This document shows, piece by piece, positions 1 through 7,206 of a stretch of 12,963 nt of DNA; positions within the stretch are counted from its first letter, which is position 1, and the number at the start of each line of letters is the position of its first letter. Source of the stretch: Bacteroidales bacterium (GTDB lineage: Bacteria; Bacteroidota; Bacteroidia; Bacteroidales; GCA-2748055); assembly GCA_029934875.1 (NCBI GenBank), contig JAOZLK010000059.1:1-12963 (forward strand), written 5' to 3'. The translations under genes and the position numbers were made by a program. The notes beneath the pieces were generated by a model that searched no databases, was not told where the DNA came from, and saw only the letters and a list, made by a program, of their open reading frames with translations.

Positions 1-27
1 CATTCCAATGTGTCTTATGATTTTCAT
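1..27 (-). CDS. Possible 5' end of a divergent gene, cut by the left edge
   Basis: On the minus strand an ATG at 27-25 opens a frame of nine codons (MKIIRHIGM) that runs off the left edge. An AAAGGA sequence sits immediately upstream, although it is very close to the start. A perfect TAnnTTTG -7 box lies about 30 nt further up. The first residues (a Lys, then mixed hydrophobic and basic) would suit the start of a signal peptide, but nine codons are too few to identify anything. The case rests on the promoter and start signals together. If real, the gene shares its control region with the histidine kinase and may be a target of that system. Confidence 0.35.
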
Positions 28-57
28 GTCCTTTGGTTTTTCTGATTACTAACAATA

Positions 58-65
58 CAAAAATA
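58..65 (-). promoter_or_regulatory. Bacteroidota -7 promoter box (TATTTTTG) for the divergent gene
   Basis: The minus strand reads TATTTTTG here, an exact match to the Bacteroidota -7 consensus TAnnTTTG. Transcription would start near position 54, leaving a leader of about 27 nt before the ATG at 27. No good -33 TTTG is present. The place it would occupy is taken by the first of the GGTTAA repeats, as expected for an activator-dependent promoter. This assignment is inferred from the motif alone. Confidence 0.5.
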
Positions 66-84
66 AGGATGGAAAGCGTACAAC

Positions 85-117
85 TTGGTTAATGCTTGGT
101 TAACGATAGGTTAAGGG
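85..117. promoter_or_regulatory. Three 11-bp-phased direct repeats, likely response-regulator operator
   Basis: Three consecutive 11-mers, TTGGTTAATGC, TTGGTTAACGA and TAGGTTAAGGG, each contain GGTTAA (starts at 87, 98 and 109). The exact 11-bp period puts each half-site on the same face of the helix. This is the known architecture of OmpR/PhoB-family operators, where winged-helix monomers bind head to tail. The block lies just upstream of a histidine kinase and an OmpR-class regulator, at about -31 to -63 of the divergent promoter. The likely role is autoregulation, activation of the divergent gene, or both. The repeat is seen directly; the binding protein is inferred. Confidence 0.6.
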
Positions 118-156
118 GCTTTGAAAGGTATTATATTAGCAAAAATATTGATCTGG

Positions 157-1509
157 ATGAAAAGTCGAATCCTCATCTTCTTATCTGCTCTGGCACTCAT
201 TGTCCTTGTTGCCATGCAGTTCATATTTGTTACCGATACCTATGTGACAAAACAGAAACAATTTGATAGCAGGTATGGAAATCTCGTAAAAAAGGGAATG
301 GCGGTCTTTACCAGCCAGGATTTTAATTATGATTTCGATTCGGTGATGTACATACTGGATAACCTGTCCCTTGAATATATTTATGGTAGTCAGGACAGCC
401 TTCCAGGGCATCCCGGGGAATTATTCCTGAATTCCATGGCTGGCTACCGGGAGCCTGAAATATTCCTCAGGGATTTCATGCATAAAGCCGGTGAGGAGCC
501 GGATTTTACCTACCACGTTCAGTTAAACGAACTTTACTTTCTGAACCTGGGTTTCGAAAAGAAGGTTTACCCCGACAGCCTGCTTCTTCCAGGGGCCCCC
601 CAGGATGCCCTCCTTGCCGGATCCTATACTCATGAACGGAATTTTTTCAGGATTTCCTATGATATCTATATCGACTTTGAGGATCGTAATAAGATGATCC
701 TGAATGAAATGTGGCTCATCCTTTCACTTTCGGTATTCACCCTGCTCCTGGTCTTTACCGTCTTCTACATTACCCTGCGCTCTATGTTGTTGCAGAGGCG
801 CCTGTCGGAGATGAAGACCGACTTCATAAACAATATGACACATGAACTGAAGACCCCGCTCTCGACCATTTCCGTGGCTTCAAGCTCCCTGGGAAAGCGG
901 TCAGTGATCCAGGAGGAGAAAATGGTTGAGGAGCTTTCTCAGATTATAAAGAAACAGAACAGACATCTTTCCGAGCTCATCGACAGGATTCTTGACATCA
1001 ATATCTGGGAACGCGACCAGGTACGGCTGAAGAGGCAGGAAATAGATGCGGAAAAATGGATCAGGGAACTGACACAAACCTTCCTTCTGAAGCAGGAGGG
1101 ATCAGGCCTGGATATAGACCTGGAAGTAGACGCCTGCCCGGAGACCATCTGGATGGATGAGGTACACATGTCAACCACTATCAATAATATCCTTTCCAAT
1201 GCAGTTAAATATGGTCACTCCCCTTGCAAAATCAAGGTAATCGTAAGCGGAAAGAACGGTTTCCTTGAAATTGCCATTTCAGATAACGGACCCGGAATCA
1301 GAAGGGAGGAGCTAAAACACGTTTTCGAAAAATTCTATCGCGGAAAGGAGTCCAAAGAAAGGGTGATAAAGGGGCTTGGACTGGGACTCTATTACGTGAA
1401 GCAGATTACCGAGGCTCATGGGGGAACACTTGGTGCAAAAAGTACACCCGGCAAGGGTGCTGAATTTATCATTCAAATACCAATTCAAAATGGAGATACT
1501 GCTGGTTGA
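157..1509 (+). CDS. Membrane sensor histidine kinase, RprX-like
   Basis: This is a two-pass sensor kinase that would autophosphorylate and pass phosphate to the regulator encoded next to it. With the ATG at 157 the protein has 450 residues. A first membrane helix covers residues 4-25, a periplasmic domain of about 160 residues follows, and a second helix spans about 185-207. Next come the H-box FINNMTHELKTP with H229 as phosphoacceptor, the N-box INNILSNAVKYG (N343, N344, N348), the G1 box DNGPGI (376-381) and the G2 box GLGLGL (406-411). The periplasmic sensor domain matches no fold I recognise. An in-frame TTG at 121 would add 12 residues and has an AAGGGG-like sequence before it. I prefer ATG 157 because the protein then starts directly at the membrane anchor, as is usual. 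The 3' end overlaps the regulator start by 20 nt. The resemblance to Bacteroides RprX is from memory of motif style only. Confidence 0.93.
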   Translation: MKSRILIFLSALALIVLVAMQFIFVTDTYVTKQKQFDSRYGNLVKKGMAVFTSQDFNYDFDSVMYILDNLSLEYIYGSQDSLPGHPGELFLNSMAGYREPEIFLRDFMHKAGEEPDFTYHVQLNELYFLNLGFEKKVYPDSLLLPGAPQDALLAGSYTHERNFFRISYDIYIDFEDRNKMILNEMWLILSLSVFTLLLVFTVFYITLRSMLLQRRLSEMKTDFINNMTHELKTPLSTISVASSSLGKRSVIQEEKMVEELSQIIKKQNRHLSELIDRILDINIWERDQVRLKRQEIDAEKWIRELTQTFLLKQEGSGLDIDLEVDACPETIWMDEVHMSTTINNILSNAVKYGHSPCKIKVIVSGKNGFLEIAISDNGPGIRREELKHVFEKFYRGKESKERVIKGLGLGLYYVKQITEAHGGTLGAKSTPGKGAEFIIQIPIQNGDTAG

Positions 1510-2170
1510 AGACGACGTTGACCTTCAAAAGGTGCTCGCTCAATATCTGGAATTATCAGGTTTCACTGTACACTGTGCACATCATGGAAAACATGGCCTG
1601 GAACAGTTTCACAAACATCATTGTGATCTATGCATCCTGGATGTAATGATGCCGGTTATGGATGGCTTCTCCCTGGCTGGGGAGATACGGAAACTGGATC
1701 CCGTAATGCCCATCATTTTTCTGACAGCCAAGAACCAGAAAGAGGACAAACTAAGGGGTTTGAAGCTGGGGGCGGACGATTATATTACTAAACCTTTCGA
1801 GGCAGAGGAACTGGTGCTACGCATACACAACATCCTCAGGAGGTCGGGCAAGGAAGATCTTCAAACCGTTCAGCTTGGTAAGCTGCATATTCGCTTCAAT
1901 GAACTTGTGATTGAAAGTGGTGAAGAGCAGTACGCAATCACGCCCAAAGAATCTGAGCTGCTCAGGTATATGATCACTCACCCCAACACCCTGCTTACAA
2001 GGGAACAGATCCTGGAGGATTTATGGGGACAAAACGATTACTTCATGGGACGGTCAATGGATGTCTTTATCTCCAGGTTGCGAAAATACCTGCAAAACGA
2101 GTCCACGGTATCCCTGGAAACAAAAAGGGGTGTGGGATTTATCTTTAAGATATCATCCCACACCCCCTGA
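1490..2170 (+). CDS. OmpR-family response regulator, RprY-like
   Basis: This is a DNA-binding response regulator of 226 residues, the normal length for the OmpR/PhoB class. The receiver domain (1-118) has the acidic pocket E7-D8-D9, phosphoacceptor D51 in LDVMMP, T79 in FLTAK and K101 in TKPF. A winged-helix effector domain (about 128-222) has the usual TPKE, LLTREQILEDLWG and SRLRKYL segments and ends with the wing motif TKRGVGF. The frame is open back to 1418, but ATG 1490 is the right start because residue 1 then begins the first receiver strand (MEILLVEDD). It overlaps the kinase stop by 20 nt, which suggests translational coupling. A likely target is the set of 11-bp repeats upstream of the kinase. 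The last 14 or so codons double as the secDF terminator on the other strand, which is unusual. Confidence 0.95.
   Translation: MEILLVEDDVDLQKVLAQYLELSGFTVHCAHHGKHGLEQFHKHHCDLCILDVMMPVMDGFSLAGEIRKLDPVMPIIFLTAKNQKEDKLRGLKLGADDYITKPFEAEELVLRIHNILRRSGKEDLQTVQLGKLHIRFNELVIESGEEQYAITPKESELLRYMITHPNTLLTREQILEDLWGQNDYFMGRSMDVFISRLRKYLQNESTVSLETKRGVGFIFKISSHTP
2122..2166 (-). terminator. Intrinsic terminator of secDF, inside the 3' end of the regulator gene
   Basis: There is a perfect 12-bp inverted repeat: GGGGTGTGGGAT at 2127-2138 and its exact complement at 2155-2166. The 16-nt loop can itself pair further (TATC with GATA). Read on the minus strand, the stem starts 21 nt after the secDF stop and is followed by TTTTTGTTT, the standard layout of a factor-independent terminator. 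On the plus strand no T-run follows, so it should act mainly for secDF. It lies wholly within the regulator reading frame. Confidence 0.85.
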
Positions 2171-2187
2171 TATAAGTTCAGGAAACT

Positions 2188-5100
2188 CTATTTTCTAACG
2201 GTTCCTTTCAGAACGCGCGTTGTCTGTTCTCCTTTAATGGTATCATAAACCACCGGTGTGGCAATAAAGAGAGATGAATAGGTACCGACTACGACACCAA
2301 CCATCAGTGCGAATACGAATCCTCTGATCACATCGCCGCCAAAGACAAAGATTGCCAGCAGAACGAAGAAGGTACTGAAGGAGGTACTGAAGGTACGACT
2401 CAGTGTAGAGTTCAAGGCGGAGTTGAAAATATCCTTACGTTCACGCTTCTTCTGCAGTCCCACATACTCCCTGATCCGGTCAAATACAACCACTGTATCG
2501 TTGATGGAATAACCCACAACGGTAAGTATCGCTGCAATAAAGGACTGGTCAAGCTCCAGGGAGAATGGCAGGATTCCGTTGAATATGGAGAAAATCCCAA
2601 TTACAATCAGCACATCATGCACCAGTGCTGCCAGAGCACCCAATCCAAATTGCCAGTTGCGGAAACGAGCCAGGATGTAAAGGAAGATGATCAGCAGTGA
2701 GGCAAAGATCACGAAGACTGCAGTACGCTTAATGTCATCGGCAATGGTTGGGCCCACCTTGTGAGCACTGATTATATAATCCTGACCGTTCAGGAAGTCA
2801 TCCAGTTGAGCATCACTGTCAAGATAAGGCTTCAGACCATCGAACATTTGCGCCACAATAATAGAGTCTACCTCAGCGCGATCATCATTAATGAGATACT
2901 TGGTTGTCACCCTGACGGTACTGTTATTACCATAGGTTATAACTGTTGGAGCCTCTCCAAAGGCAATTTCCAGCTTATCCTGAATTTCAATAGTTTCGAC
3001 CTCCTGCGGGAAAGCAATCACATAGTTGCGACCACCCTGGAAATCCACGCCCAGATTCAAGCCGCGGGTAGCCAGCGAACCAATACTAAGCGCAATAACC
3101 ACAGCAGAGATCACATAGAAAACCTTCCTTTTCCCAATGAAATCAATCTTAGTGTTTTTAAAGAAATTCCTCGATATCTTAGTGTCGAAAGTAATACTGA
3201 TCCCCTTGGACAGCATCTTTTCATACATCAGCCTGGTAAGGATGATGGCACTGAAAAGAGAGGTCAGTATACCAATTACAAGTGTGGTGGCAAAACCCTT
3301 GATAGGTCCGGTTCCGAAAAAGAAGAGAATCAAACCAGTAAGGAAGGTGGTAATCTGCGCATCAAAAATGGCAGAGTAGGCGTTTTTATAACCGTCCTTA
3401 ATCGCTGCTTTCAGATTCTTTCCAGCGGCAAGCTCCTCTCGTATCCTTTCATAAATCAGCACGTTCGCATCCACCGACATACCAATTGTCAGTACGATAC
3501 CGGCTATACCAGGAAGGGTCAGGACTGCCTGCAGTGAGGCAAGTACTCCCATTAAAAAGAACATGTTAGCGACCAGCGCAATATCGGCAACCATACCTGC
3601 CCTGCGGCTGTAATAGAAAATCATGTAGGCCAGTACAACAATGAAAGCGATCATGAATGAATTCATACCATCCTTAACCGATTTCGCACCAAGTGAGGGT
3701 CCGATTACTTCGCTGGACACGACATGTGCACGAGCCGGCATTTTACCTGATTTCAGGATATTGGCAAGGTCATCGGCATCGGCCTGGGAAAACTGCCCTG
3801 ATATGGAGGAGCTACCACCCTTGATTTCTTCATTCACATTGGGAGCAGAGTAAACCAAACCGTCGAGTACAATGGCAATGGATTGCCCTACATTCTCCCT
3901 GGTTACATTGGCCCACTTCTTGGCACCTTCAGCATTCATGTTCATGCTAACATTGAACTCCCCTGTGTAGGGATCAGTTCCAACCCTTGCATCGGTAACA
4001 TACTTACCCTCCATAACCGGCTGGCCATTACGGGTTGCTCTGAGGGCATGAAGCCTTATGAACTCTCCATTATCGCCGTCGGGCTGGAAATGCCATGAGA
4101 AAACCAGGTCAGAGGGAAAGAGTTGCTTGATTTGCGGAATCCTCAAATATTCGTTGACTTTGGCAGTATCTTTAATGAGAACTACACCCACTGTTGATCC
4201 GGGAATGAACTGACGCTGGTTATCCAGGTAGGGAGTCAGTACAGCAATCAGCGGATTCTCACGGTAAAACTGGGCCTCCTGATCACTTAGCGCGGCTGTT
4301 GAGTCCAAATCGGTGAGCAGATCAAGACTGGTTGTATCAAGGAGGTCTTCCTGGGGAATATCCAGAAGCGATTCATCGCTTGCAGGGGCTTCCGTAAGAT
4401 CAGTCTCTGTTGATTCTTCTGTGCTTACTCCAGCTTCATCGGCTGCTAAAATAGTAGCCAGGGAGGTATTTGCCTCATCCAGGTAATTCCAAACCTCAGA
4501 TGCCTGGAAGGTGGTCCAGAACTCCAGGTTGGCTGTTCCGGTCAGAAGTTTAGTAACCCTTTCTGGCTCCTTCACTCCGGGAAGTTCAATCAGAATTCTT
4601 CCCTGGCGCTCCAGTTTCTGGATGTTCAGCTGAACAACCCCAAAACGGTCAATCCGGTTTCTCAATACGTTGTAGGAATTGTCGATGGCACCTTCGGCAG
4701 TGACCTTAAGGTAGTCAACAACCTCCTGGTTGGTGGTATTAAAATCGATGGATCCCCTGGTCTCGGGAGTCATGAAAAACTGCGCAAGCTGTGCTCCAGG
4801 ATTCAATTCCTCGAAAGCATCAGCAAATAGGTTTACGTAATCCGCCTGACTGTTGGCCTTCTTGGTATGAGCAAGAGCCATGGTCTCAGTAAACACGGGA
4901 TCGGTCAGATACTGCGGAGCTGCTATGGACCGGATGATATCTTCAACTGCGATTTCCAGGATTACGTTCATCCCACCTTTCAGGTCGAGACCCAGATTCA
5001 CTTCTCTCTCTTTACACTCCTGGTAGGTATATTTCCTGAAGAGTACATTGTAAACAACCTCTCCCTTCATTGAGTCCAGGTACGAACGTTCAATCCGTAC

Positions 5101-5226
5101 ATCGCCATTGGCAGCATTGCTTGCATCCTTTTCTACCTTCCGGGCAAAAACAGTAAACAAGAGCTGGTAAACACTGACGATGACCAGAAGAATCGTAAAG
5201 AACTTGATTGCGCCTTTATTCTGCAT
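2188..5226 (-). CDS. secDF: SecDF fusion, protein-export membrane motor subunit
   Basis: SecD and SecF are fused in one chain of 1012 residues. SecDF works with SecYEG at the inner membrane and uses the ion gradient to pull exported proteins across. The SecD half has a first membrane helix at 7-29, the motif LGLDLKGG (78-85), a long periplasmic domain, five helices from about 520, and GMSVDANVLIYERI (582-595) with the key acidic residue D586. The SecF half begins near 695 with LGVDFQGGRN (725-734) and carries VGYSINDTVVVFDRIRE (904-920) with D910. Such fusions are the normal form in Bacteroidota. Residues about 262-316 are an acidic, Ser/Thr-rich, probably disordered insert in the periplasmic domain. 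The gene has its own -7 box and its own terminator, so it forms a separate transcription unit from mdh. ATG at 5226 is directly before the first membrane helix. Confidence 0.97.
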   Translation of the reverse strand: MQNKGAIKFFTILLVIVSVYQLLFTVFARKVEKDASNAANGDVRIERSYLDSMKGEVVYNVLFRKYTYQECKEREVNLGLDLKGGMNVILEIAVEDIIRSIAAPQYLTDPVFTETMALAHTKKANSQADYVNLFADAFEELNPGAQLAQFFMTPETRGSIDFNTTNQEVVDYLKVTAEGAIDNSYNVLRNRIDRFGVVQLNIQKLERQGRILIELPGVKEPERVTKLLTGTANLEFWTTFQASEVWNYLDEANTSLATILAADEAGVSTEESTETDLTEAPASDESLLDIPQEDLLDTTSLDLLTDLDSTAALSDQEAQFYRENPLIAVLTPYLDNQRQFIPGSTVGVVLIKDTAKVNEYLRIPQIKQLFPSDLVFSWHFQPDGDNGEFIRLHALRATRNGQPVMEGKYVTDARVGTDPYTGEFNVSMNMNAEGAKKWANVTRENVGQSIAIVLDGLVYSAPNVNEEIKGGSSSISGQFSQADADDLANILKSGKMPARAHVVSSEVIGPSLGAKSVKDGMNSFMIAFIVVLAYMIFYYSRRAGMVADIALVANMFFLMGVLASLQAVLTLPGIAGIVLTIGMSVDANVLIYERIREELAAGKNLKAAIKDGYKNAYSAIFDAQITTFLTGLILFFFGTGPIKGFATTLVIGILTSLFSAIILTRLMYEKMLSKGISITFDTKISRNFFKNTKIDFIGKRKVFYVISAVVIALSIGSLATRGLNLGVDFQGGRNYVIAFPQEVETIEIQDKLEIAFGEAPTVITYGNNSTVRVTTKYLINDDRAEVDSIIVAQMFDGLKPYLDSDAQLDDFLNGQDYIISAHKVGPTIADDIKRTAVFVIFASLLIIFLYILARFRNWQFGLGALAALVHDVLIVIGIFSIFNGILPFSLELDQSFIAAILTVVGYSINDTVVVFDRIREYVGLQKKRERKDIFNSALNSTLSRTFSTSFSTFFVLLAIFVFGGDVIRGFVFALMVGVVVGTYSSLFIATPVVYDTIKGEQTTRVLKGTVRK

Positions 5227-5276
5227 TTTTAACTAGTTTATTGATAGTAACTTGCTTATTTTTTCTGAATAGGCCG

Positions 5277-5284
5277 CAAATATA
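5277..5284 (-). promoter_or_regulatory. Bacteroidota -7 promoter box (TATATTTG) for secDF
   Basis: The minus strand reads TATATTTG followed by CGGCC, an exact TAnnTTTG match about 50 nt upstream of the secDF start and downstream of the mdh terminator. Transcription would begin near 5272. No clear -33 TTTG is visible at the expected distance. The position between terminator and gene makes this the best promoter candidate. Confidence 0.6.
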
Positions 5285-5317
5285 GCACTATTTTTTTGCA
5301 CTTTGGAGGGATGCCTT

Positions 5318-5355
5318 AAAAAAATGCGCAACTGGTACCAGAACCAGTCGCGCAT
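5318..5355 (-). terminator. Intrinsic terminator of mdh
   Basis: On the minus strand, ATGCGC-G-ACTGGT (5355-5343) pairs with ACCAGT-T-GCGCAT (5336-5324), a 13-bp stem with one G-U pair and a 6-nt loop. It is followed at once by a run of seven T (5324-5318). The stem begins 45 nt after the mdh stop codon. This is a textbook factor-independent terminator and separates mdh from secDF. Confidence 0.9.
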
Positions 5356-5400
5356 TATTCTTAAGTTAAATCGTTCTAAATATGATATTTACATAAACTG

Positions 5401-6339
5401 TCAGAAAAGCTTCATGTCATCCAGTGACTTCATGACCTCCTTTACACTTTCGACCGACGATTGCAACAACTTTTTCTCATCATTATTCAGGCTGATCTCA
5501 ATGATCTCTTCCACCCCGTCTTTTCCCAGTATCACGGGCACACCCAGGTAGATATTTTTCTGGCCATACTCACCGTTCAGGTAGGCGCATACCGGGAAGA
5601 TCCTTTTCTGGTTATCCACAATTGCTTCTACCATCTGAGATACAGCAGCCCCTGGAGCATACCATGCAGAGGTACCTATAAGGCTTACCAGTTCGCCCCC
5701 ACCCTTTCTCGTTCTGTCTACGATCTTATCAATCACTTCCTTGCCCAGTAATTCGGTAACCGGAATTCCACTTACAGAGGTGTACCTTGGCAGCGGCACC
5801 ATGGTATCGCCATGGCCCCCCAGCAACATGGCATGAATATCTGTTGGAGCAACCTCCAGGGCGCTGGCTAAAAATGCCTTATAACGACCAGTATCCAGAA
5901 TGCCCGCCATCCCGAATACCTTGTGCGAGTCCTTATTGGCCGCAAGATAAGCCGCATAGGTCATCACATCAAGGGGATTGGAGACCACAATAATAATGGC
6001 ATCGGGCGAATATTTAACCGCCTTCTCTGTTACCTCTTTGACAATGTTTGCATTGGTTTTAATCAGGTCGTCCCTCGACATTCCGGGCTTACGTGGAATA
6101 CCCGAAGTAATCACGATGATTCCCGATCCCTTGGTCTTCAGGTAATCATTGGTTGATCCGGTCACCCGGGTGTTAAAGTGGTTGATGGAGGAGGTCTGCC
6201 AGATATCCAGTGCTTTTCCTTCGGCCAATCCTTCCTTTATATCAAGAAGGACAACCTCGTCGGCAAGGTCTTTATGAGCAATCACATTTGCACAGGTTGC
6301 GCCAACATTTCCGGCGCCGATTACAGTAATCTTATTCAT
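5401..6339 (-). CDS. mdh: Malate dehydrogenase (NAD-dependent, LDH-like type)
   Basis: The enzyme catalyses the reversible oxidation of malate to oxaloacetate with NAD in the TCA cycle, in the cytoplasm. The 312-residue length is typical of the LDH-like malate dehydrogenases. The N-terminal Rossmann motif GAGNVG (8-13) and D33 at the end of the second strand favour NAD over NADP. The substrate-binding arginines are R83 and R89 in IPRKPGMSR, and R83 marks malate rather than lactate specificity. N121 lies in SNPLDV. The catalytic pair is D149 with R152 (LDTGRYK) and H176 in GGHGDT. All key residues are intact. A near-consensus -7 box (TACATTTA, 6408-6401, seven of eight matches) lies about 60 nt upstream of the start, and a strong terminator follows the gene. 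Confidence 0.97.
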   Translation of the reverse strand: MNKITVIGAGNVGATCANVIAHKDLADEVVLLDIKEGLAEGKALDIWQTSSINHFNTRVTGSTNDYLKTKGSGIIVITSGIPRKPGMSRDDLIKTNANIVKEVTEKAVKYSPDAIIIVVSNPLDVMTYAAYLAANKDSHKVFGMAGILDTGRYKAFLASALEVAPTDIHAMLLGGHGDTMVPLPRYTSVSGIPVTELLGKEVIDKIVDRTRKGGGELVSLIGTSAWYAPGAAVSQMVEAIVDNQKRIFPVCAYLNGEYGQKNIYLGVPVILGKDGVEEIIEISLNNDEKKLLQSSVESVKEVMKSLDDMKLF

Positions 6340-6513
6340 ACTAATTAGGTTTTAAAGTTAAAATCACTTTTTAAAATAGGTTCATTTAGGTGTAGCGCCA
6401 TAAATGTAATAAAATCTACCGGTGAGTATATTGTTTTTTAGCATGCCAAGGCTCCTTTGCTTGACTTTAAGCGCTATTTATGGTAAATTGAGAAAGAACC
6501 ATCCCTTCATACC

Positions 6514-7206
6514 ATGCAAATCGATCTGTCAAAATACCTCACGGACTGGTACAAAGAAGATTTATCAAAGAATATCTTCCCCGGACCAGTGGTTACGGTC
6601 TCCAGAGAAGTGGGCTGCCCGGCCAAAGGGATTGCCGCCTGTTTAACCAAAGAACTCAATAAGATTAAAAAAGGACAGCTAAAAAAGCATCCGTGGAGAT
6701 GGATCAGCAAAGAGATTCTCATGGAGTCAGCCAGGGAGCTGCAGGTTGACTCAAGCCAGATCCAGCATATATTTGATTACAAGAGCCGGGGGGTTCTTGA
6801 GGATCTGCTGTTTGCACAATCAAAGGATTACTACAAATCGGACCTGAAGATAAGATCCACCATTGCCAAAGTAATTCGGAAATTTGCCAATGAGGGAAAT
6901 GCTGTAATCGTTGGCAGGGGTGGTGTGGCCATTACAAGGGATATACCAAAGTCACTGCATATATTCCTGGAGGCACCCCTGGAATGGAGGACAATCCGCG
7001 TGGCTGAAAAACTCGATTGCTCAATTGAACAGGCCAGGTCACACGCCCAGAATATTGATAAAAAGCGCACCCATTTCAGGGATTACTTCCAGGGAAAGGG
7101 AAGCGATTATACCCGATTCGACCTTAAACTGAACTGCATGACCTTAGAGGCCCAGGAGATAGTTGAAATCATCATCGGGGCACTCAAAACCAAATCAATG
7201 CTTTAA
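6514..7206 (+). CDS. Cytidylate-kinase-like family protein, substrate unknown
   Basis: This 230-residue protein has the layout of the cytidylate kinase-like family (P-loop nucleotide kinase fold, Pfam PF13189 from memory). The first strand and loop are [16 protein letters not shown] (26-41), in the place where CMP kinase has its P-loop. The family's usual glycine-rich loop is replaced here by G34-C-P-A-K38-G39. Other family marks are WISKEIL (63-69), the core strand [10 protein letters not shown] (131-140) and the lid-like [11 protein letters not shown] (182-192) with basic residues. True CMP kinase is encoded by a different, shorter type of gene, so I do not assign cmk. The gene diverges from mdh with 174 bp between them and ends in a 4-nt overlap with the gpmI stop. 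No clear promoter is seen; TATTTATG at about 6474 is only a partial -7 match. Cytoplasmic, with no signal peptide. Confidence 0.8.
   Translation: MQIDLSKYLTDWYKEDLSKNIFPGPVVTVSREVGCPAKGIAACLTKELNKIKKGQLKKHPWRWISKEILMESARELQVDSSQIQHIFDYKSRGVLEDLLFAQSKDYYKSDLKIRSTIAKVIRKFANEGNAVIVGRGGVAITRDIPKSLHIFLEAPLEWRTIRVAEKLDCSIEQARSHAQNIDKKRTHFRDYFQGKGSDYTRFDLKLNCMTLEAQEIVEIIIGALKTKSML

Noticed and set aside
121..156. TTG start at 121 for the histidine kinase, with an AAGGGG-like sequence before it
   Set aside because: It would add 12 residues ahead of the membrane anchor and put the ribosome site inside the third GGTTAA repeat. ATG 157 gives the usual N-terminus. The TTG cannot be excluded.
1418..1489. 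Upstream in-frame start for the response regulator
   Set aside because: It would lie in the 3' part of the kinase frame and add 24 residues before the first receiver strand. MEILLVEDD at 1490 is the standard start.
2761..3537. 258-codon open frame on the plus strand opposite secDF
   Set aside because: It is antisense to well-conserved secDF sequence and shows no domain, signal or promoter. Its composition is that of a shadow frame.
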